Made by a program: the position numbers and the translations under genes
DNA from: Enterococcus lactis
Lineage (GTDB): Bacteria; Bacillota; Bacilli; Lactobacillales; Enterococcaceae
DNA length: 34,766 nucleotides
Assembly: GCF_015751045.1 (NCBI RefSeq)
Contig: NZ_BNJW01000025.1
Location: 1-34,766, forward strand
Reading direction: 5' to 3'
Notes under the pieces: generated by a model
What the model was told of the DNA's origin: nothing
Seen by the model: the letters and a program-made list of their open reading frames with translations, nothing else
Databases searched by the model: none
In this document: positions 34,328-34,766 of the stretch, piece after piece
How the letters are laid out: each line of letters opens with the position of its first letter
Position numbering within the stretch: position 1 is the stretch's first letter

Positions 34328-34766
34328 ATGAAAGATATTTGGAAGTATGGCAAGCCTGGTGGGGAATATGCCGGAAAAGTGTTAGATGATATGGTTATGA
34401 CTGTCCCGTTTACTGATGTCCCACCATTAGAAGGAATTCGTTCAGATGGGGAGCCTTTAACAATTAATGATCAATTATTTGATCCGCAAGAAAAACGATG
34501 GATTGTTTTGACGAATGTATTGGATCACAATAAGCTAAATAATCTTGAAGCAGTGTATGAAGCTCTGGAACATGAAAACGGCAATCTAAAACAGCTCAAT
34601 GCCAAACTCATGCTAAACGATGTAGCAATTAAACAGGAAAACACTGCATTAAAAGAAAAAGCTGATAGTTTAGCACAAATCAATTCAAAAATGATGCTTG
34701 CTTCGATTCAAAACAGCAAGGATATTGCAGAAATTAAAGAGCAATTAAATCCAGCTTCAAAGGGAG
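34328..34766 (+). CDS. Phage tail/baseplate accessory protein, cut by the window end
   Basis: At least 146 residues, open at the right edge. ATG 34328 follows AAAGGAGTGAAATA, 13 bp after the previous stop. The N-terminus (MKDIWKYGKPGGEYAGKVL) and a fold with many Asp/Pro turns are followed by a coiled coil from about 80 (LEAVYEALEHENGNLKQLNA). Such small genes stand between BppU-like genes and XkdX, holin and lysin genes in enterococcal prophages. I do not recognise a named family. The reading frame is intact as far as it goes. Confidence 0.65.
   Translation, partial: MKDIWKYGKPGGEYAGKVLDDMVMTVPFTDVPPLEGIRSDGEPLTINDQLFDPQEKRWIVLTNVLDHNKLNNLEAVYEALEHENGNLKQLNAKLMLNDVAIKQENTALKEKADSLAQINSKMMLASIQNSKDIAEIKEQLNPASKG

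Noticed and set aside
1-34766. CRISPR array, tRNA or rRNA genes, complete insertion sequence, T-box or common riboswitch.
   Set aside because: No regularly spaced direct repeats, cloverleaf or rRNA-like sequence, transposase, or T-box signature was found on either strand by reading.

Overview
The window looks like a chromosomal segment of a low-GC Gram-positive coccus, most likely Enterococcus faecium or its close relative E. lactis. Reasons: the ffh and rpsP-khpA-rimM-trmD-rplS housekeeping genes have enterococcal-type products, the pstS gene resembles (from memory) the E. faecium typing locus, an alsS-alsD acetoin pair and an Mga-type regulator are present, ribosome binding sites are strong AGGAGG types, and almost every unit ends in a hairpin followed by T residues. 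The species call is inference; no database was searched.

Layout. 1-392: left edge, with an unidentified open frame and a 180-bp nested-hairpin repeat. 393-4578 (minus): MoxR ATPase, DUF58 protein and a transglutaminase-like membrane protein, the last carrying two opposite 1-bp frameshifts. 4836-7897: an Mga-family regulator, a Phd/YefM-like protein without a toxin, and two small membrane proteins. 7988-15890: a phosphate block, with an orphan pstS behind a row of 11-bp-spaced TTTACA boxes, a P-type ATPase, a secreted C69-type dipeptidase with a likely CcpA (cre) site at its start point, and the phoP-phoR two-component system. PhoP is the natural candidate to bind the boxes before pstS. 16021-18261: DUF523 protein, ylxM and ffh. 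18373-23413: five kilobases of accessory genes between ffh and rpsP (tag glycosylase, a broken RibD/DHFR-like gene, a second inverted copy of the hairpin repeat, an NADPH-dependent FMN reductase, and a four-gene regulator/ABC-transporter unit like Bacillus yxlEFG).

23536-26900: rpsP-khpA, a lipoprotein, rimM-trmD, and rplS behind a probable L19 leader. 26901-30756: a broken DUF2087 gene, three back-to-back hairpins/palindromes, the alsS-alsD acetoin operon, and an msrC-type free methionine sulfoxide reductase. 30942-31812: a small hypothetical gene and a decayed lipoprotein gene. About 31940 to the right edge: a prophage tail fragment that begins in the middle of a gene, followed by a BppU-type baseplate gene with an in-frame TAG and a further tail gene cut by the window end.

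Five reading frames are broken (two opposite 1-bp indels in one, a single stop in each of three, several lesions in another). This is either real decay around accessory genes or partly homopolymer sequencing error, and should be settled from reads before function is inferred. I saw no tRNA, rRNA, CRISPR array, complete insertion sequence or complete defence system. The most interesting items are the paired inverted hairpin elements, the PhoP-box array before an orphan pstS, the Phd-like fusion protein without a partner, the YxlEFG-like unit under an XRE regulator, and the palindrome cluster upstream of alsS.
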